Part shown: positions 5,971 through 8,920 of the stretch, in pieces
Position numbering within the stretch: position 1 is the stretch's first letter
Layout of the letters: each line of letters starts with the position of its first letter
DNA from: DASWUD01 sp036401755
GTDB taxonomy: Bacteria; Pseudomonadota; Gammaproteobacteria; Thiohalomonadales; Thiohalomonadaceae
Assembly (NCBI GenBank): GCA_036401755.1
Contig: DASWUD010000262.1
Location: 1 to 8,920 of the forward strand
Length of the DNA: 8,920 bases
Direction: 5' to 3'
Program-made: the position numbers and the translations under genes
Notes under the pieces: generated by a model
What the model was told of the DNA's origin: nothing
Databases searched by the model: none
The model's input: the letters and a program-made list of their open reading frames with translations, nothing else

Positions 5971-6588
5971 ATGCCACAAGAGAACTTGGGCCGCCGGGAG
6001 CGGAAGAAGGAGGAGATGCGGCGCCACCTCCTGGAGGTGGCCATGCCGCTGTTCGAGCAGGAGGGGTTCGAGGCCGTCACCATGGAGCGCATCGCCGCCG
6101 AGGCGGACGTCGCCAAGGCGACCCTCTACAGCTACTTCCCCGTCAAGGAGGCGATGCTGGTGGAGTGGATGCAGCTCCTCACGGCGGAGCTGGGCGGGGC
6201 GGTGGAGGCCCTGCTGCGGGAGCGGCAGACGAGCCGTGCCCGCCTCGCGGCGCTCTTCGCCAGACTCGCTGATTTCGTGGTGGCGCGGCGCGCGCTGGTG
6301 GAGCGTTACATCCTCTTTCGTCTCTCCTCCAAGGAGCGCTTTTGCGGCGAACCGGCCCTGCGCAGCGGTATCGCTGGCTTCCTTCAGGGGGTGCTGCGCC
6401 AGGGACAGGCGCGCGGCGAGCTGCGCCGTGATCGGTCGCCCGAGGAGCTCACCACCCACCTCGAATCGCTCTTTCTCTCCACCCTGATGGTGTGGTTCGT
6501 CAGCAGTGAACCGGCGACGCTGCAAGAGCGGCTGGAGGGAATGCTGACCCTGTTCTTTGACGGGGCGGGAGGCGGTCATGAGCGGTGA
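5971..6588 (+). CDS. TetR/AcrR-family transcriptional regulator (205 aa)
   Basis: Ligand-responsive repressor. The N-terminal HTH is clear: helix about 16-30, then FEAVTMERIAAEADVAKATLYSYF-type region (residues 33-56, with K59 following), typical of TetR. The C-terminal part (about 75-200) is helical and variable, so the ligand cannot be predicted. Ribosome site AGGGA at 5960-5964, 6 bases before ATG. The gene sits just behind a strong promoter with overlapping repeats, suggesting self-repression. Its stop overlaps the next gene by 11 bases, so regulator and enzyme are likely made from one transcript, and the enzyme is the likely regulated function. Confidence 0.94.
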   Translation: MPQENLGRRERKKEEMRRHLLEVAMPLFEQEGFEAVTMERIAAEADVAKATLYSYFPVKEAMLVEWMQLLTAELGGAVEALLRERQTSRARLAALFARLADFVVARRALVERYILFRLSSKERFCGEPALRSGIAGFLQGVLRQGQARGELRRDRSPEELTTHLESLFLSTLMVWFVSSEPATLQERLEGMLTLFFDGAGGGHER

Positions 6589-8920
6589 GGGCTGGCTGCT
6601 GGCGTGGAACGAGGCGGTGCCCGCCGGGATCGCGGTGTGCGGCGGCAAGGGATGGAATCTGGCCCGCCTGGAGCGTTACGGATTCCCGGTGCCGGCCGGT
6701 GGGGTGCTGAGCGCGCGTGCCTACCACGCGCTGCTGGCCGACTGCCTGGCCTCGGGTGAAGCCGCGCAGCTGCAGGCGCTTCGCGCCGAATCGGTGCTGG
6801 AGGCGGCGGTGGTGACACAGCTGCAACGGCTGCGCGAGCGCATCCTTGCTACGCCGTTACCCGCAGGGGTCGAGACGTCGCTCATGGCGTTTCTCGACCG
6901 GCAGGGGCTGCTCGATACCCTCTTGGCGGTGCGCTCCAGCGCCGTCGCCGAAGATGGCGAGCACCACTCTTTCGCCGGTATTCACCAAAGCGTGTTGAAT
7001 GTCCCAGGCCGCCTCACGGAGCTGGGTGAAGCGGTGCGTCGCTGTTATGCCTCCCTCTGGACCCCCCAGGCGGTGGCCTACCGGCGCCATGCCGCGATAC
7101 GGGATGACGCGTGTGGCTGTGCCGTGGTGCTCTGCCAGATGGTCGCCACGCCCGGTGCGATGCAGCCACAGGCGGCGGGGGTGCTGTTCACCTGCGACCC
7201 GCTCACAGGACGGCGCGACCAGGCGGTCATCAACAGCGTGCCGGGGCTGGCCGAGCGGCTGGTGGCCGGCGCCGAGCTCCCCGAGCAGTGCCGGGTGACC
7301 ACCCATCTGCTGCATTACCAGGTGATCGCGCGGGAGCAGCCTGCCGGGATGGCCGCAGTGCTTGACGACGAGGTGCTGGTGGCGTTGGCCCGCTGGGGGG
7401 TGCGTGCCCAGTGGGCGCTGGGCGCGGGTGATCTCCCCCAGGATATGGAGTGGGCCTACGACGGGCGGCAGCTGTGGTTCTTGCAGGCGCGTCCGGTTAC
7501 CCGCCTGCCCCATCGCAGCTTCGCGCCCCTCGCCAAGCTGCCGGTGATCTGGTCCAACGCCAACCTCAAGGAGGTGGTGGGCGGTCTGCCCAGCACCTTC
7601 GCCTGGTCGGTGATCCAGGATGCGGTGCGCGACCTGCTGTTCACGCCGCTGCAGGCGGTGGGCTACTCGATCCCCGAGGGGATGGCGTTGCTGCGCCGCT
7701 TCCGTGGCCGCAGCTACTTCGACTTGAGCGCCCTGCAGTGGGCCTACTACGACTGCTTTGGCTATCACCCCGAGCAGCTCAACCGCGAACTGGGCGGCAA
7801 CCAGCCGACCATCCCGGTGCCGCCGGGTGATCCGCTAAAGGGTAGCAACGGCAAGCTGCGGCAACGCCGCCAGCTGCGCGCCCTGTTGGCCCTGCGCGGC
7901 ATCGGCCGACGCCTGGCCAGGGCCCATGACGAGGCGCTCGCGCGCGTGGTGGCCTTTCGCCACACCCCCCTCGACCGCCTCGATGATGGCCAGCTGCGCC
8001 TCCTGTTGCAGGAGTGGCACGCCTACGGCATCCCCCATACCCACCTCTTTCAGTTTGCCAATAGCGATGCGGGGATCTGGCTGAAGTTCTCGCGCGATCT
8101 CCTCACCCGGCTCGACCCGGCGGGCGGCGAGGCGCTGCTCGGCCGGCTGCTGGCGGCGGGAGGGCAGATGCCCAGTGCCGAGGCGTTGCACCAGCTCCAT
8201 GCGCTCGCCGTGGTAGCCGCAGCCGATCCCGTTGCCGGCCCCTGGCTGCGCGCGCACCACCCAGCCGACCCCGCGGGGGCGGACGGCTGGGAGGCGCTCC
8301 CCGCCAAGAGCCCGTTTCGCACCGCCTTTGCCGCCTATCTGCAGAGCTATGGTCATCGGGCCCTCGACGAGACCGAGCTGGCTCAGCCGCGCTGGCACGA
8401 AGCGCCGCAACCGCTGCTGCAGGAGATCGCCCGGCTGCTCGAAACGCCGCAGGCCGACTCCATGCGCAAGGGGCGGGAGCGGCGCAGCGAGGCAGAGGGC
8501 GAGCTGCGCCGCCTGCCGTGGTGGGCGCGCCCCCTGGTGCGCTGGCTCGCCGCGCGGGCCCGACGCGGCATGGCCCATCGCGAACTGGGTAAGTCGCTGG
8601 CGGTGGCGGTGCTGGAGCCGTTGCGGCAGCTCGCCCTCGAAGTGGGGCGGCGCCTTGCCGCCCGCGGACTATTGCGCCAGCACGACCAGGTGTTCCAGCT
8701 CGCTCTGGCCGATCTGGAGGCGTTGCTTGCCGGGAACTGGGATGGCCGGGGGGCGGAGCAGCTCGCCACCGACCGCGAACAGCAGCGCCAGGCGTGGCGG
8801 GAAGAGACAGCCGCCGACGTCATCATCGAAGGCGACGCGGCCGCGCTGCGTGAGAGTCCGGCCGGGGAGGCCCACGCTGGGGAAGAGGCGTTTGGCTGGC
8901 GCGGTATCGGTGTCTCTCCC
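6578..8920 (+). CDS. PEP-synthase / rifampicin-phosphotransferase-like enzyme, 3' end missing
   Basis: The frame stays open for 781 codons to the window end. Residues about 12-310 form a PPDK-type ATP-binding domain: GGKGWNLARLERYGFPVP (K24), AVRSSAVAEDGEHHSFAG (R119), QAAGVLFTCDPLTGRRD, then DMEWAYDGRQLWFLQARPVT (E291, Q303, R305). A long middle part (about 325-760) begins WSNANLKEVVGGLPSTFAWS and has helical, charged stretches, as in rifampicin phosphotransferase, where this part binds the substrate. The window ends in WRGIGVSP (774-781), which looks like the start of the swivelling phosphohistidine domain, whose catalytic His must lie beyond. Expected full length about 865-870 residues. 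Such enzymes move a phosphate from ATP through a His to pyruvate or a drug. Substrate is unknown; gluconeogenic PEP synthase is less likely as a different middle domain is seen. ATG with GGGAGG (6567-6572) upstream, within the TetR gene. Confidence 0.85.
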   Translation, partial: MSGEGWLLAWNEAVPAGIAVCGGKGWNLARLERYGFPVPAGGVLSARAYHALLADCLASGEAAQLQALRAESVLEAAVVTQLQRLRERILATPLPAGVETSLMAFLDRQGLLDTLLAVRSSAVAEDGEHHSFAGIHQSVLNVPGRLTELGEAVRRCYASLWTPQAVAYRRHAAIRDDACGCAVVLCQMVATPGAMQPQAAGVLFTCDPLTGRRDQAVINSVPGLAERLVAGAELPEQCRVTTHLLHYQVIAREQPAGMAAVLDDEVLVALARWGVRAQWALGAGDLPQDMEWAYDGRQLWFLQARPVTRLPHRSFAPLAKLPVIWSNANLKEVVGGLPSTFAWSVIQDAVRDLLFTPLQAVGYSIPEGMALLRRFRGRSYFDLSALQWAYYDCFGYHPEQLNRELGGNQPTIPVPPGDPLKGSNGKLRQRRQLRALLALRGIGRRLARAHDEALARVVAFRHTPLDRLDDGQLRLLLQEWHAYGIPHTHLFQFANSDAGIWLKFSRDLLTRLDPAGGEALLGRLLAAGGQMPSAEALHQLHALAVVAAADPVAGPWLRAHHPADPAGADGWEALPAKSPFRTAFAAYLQSYGHRALDETELAQPRWHEAPQPLLQEIARLLETPQADSMRKGRERRSEAEGELRRLPWWARPLVRWLAARARRGMAHRELGKSLAVAVLEPLRQLALEVGRRLAARGLLRQHDQVFQLALADLEALLAGNWDGRGAEQLATDREQQRQAWREETAADVIIEGDAAALRESPAGEAHAGEEAFGWRGIGVSP

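Noticed and set aside
1..8920. Mobile element, prophage, CRISPR, tRNA/rRNA or defence system
   Set aside because: No transposase, integrase, terminal repeats, direct-repeat arrays or RNA-gene features were seen. Composition is even, apart from the AT-rich promoter gaps.

Overview
This is an 8.9 kb stretch of GC-rich (clearly above 60% by eye), tightly packed bacterial chromosome. The gene content fits a Gram-negative proteobacterium: an outer-membrane beta-barrel protein with a signal peptide, a LolA-like lipoprotein-sorting protein, a LytS/AlgZ-type kinase with a LytTR regulator, and LysR and TetR regulators. A gammaproteobacterium is my best guess, by inference only. I see no rRNA, tRNA, CRISPR array, transposase, integrase or other mobile-element trace, and no gene-free stretch longer than about 90 bases. 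Many long open frames antisense to the genes are GC-driven shadows and were left out.

Layout. (1) Bases 1-3378, plus strand: the end of a LolA-like lipoprotein-sorting gene, an 89-base gap, a predicted outer-membrane beta-barrel gene, a histidine kinase and a LytTR response regulator. The last three overlap by 7 and 4 bases and look like one translationally coupled unit. It may link an envelope structure to its own two-component control. (2) Bases 3402-5889: a LysR regulator on the minus strand (TTG start) diverges from a plus-strand operon of a fused-repeat 4-oxalocrotonate-tautomerase-like protein, a split-barrel flavin (PNPOx-like) protein and a glutathione S-transferase. The last three look like a small detoxification or electrophile/aromatic-metabolism cassette controlled by the LysR protein. 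(3) Bases 5911-8920: a strong sigma70-like promoter embedded in a 40-bp dyad drives a TetR regulator. The TetR gene overlaps by 11 bases a large PEP-synthase/rifampicin-phosphotransferase-like gene, which runs off the window just as its catalytic His (swivelling) domain should begin.

The most interesting points are the compact TetR operator over its own promoter next to the phosphotransferase-like enzyme of unknown substrate, the coupling of a beta-barrel gene to a sensor kinase, and the LysR/tautomerase/flavoprotein/GST cassette. None can be named as a described system from sequence alone. I give no gene symbols because none is secure.
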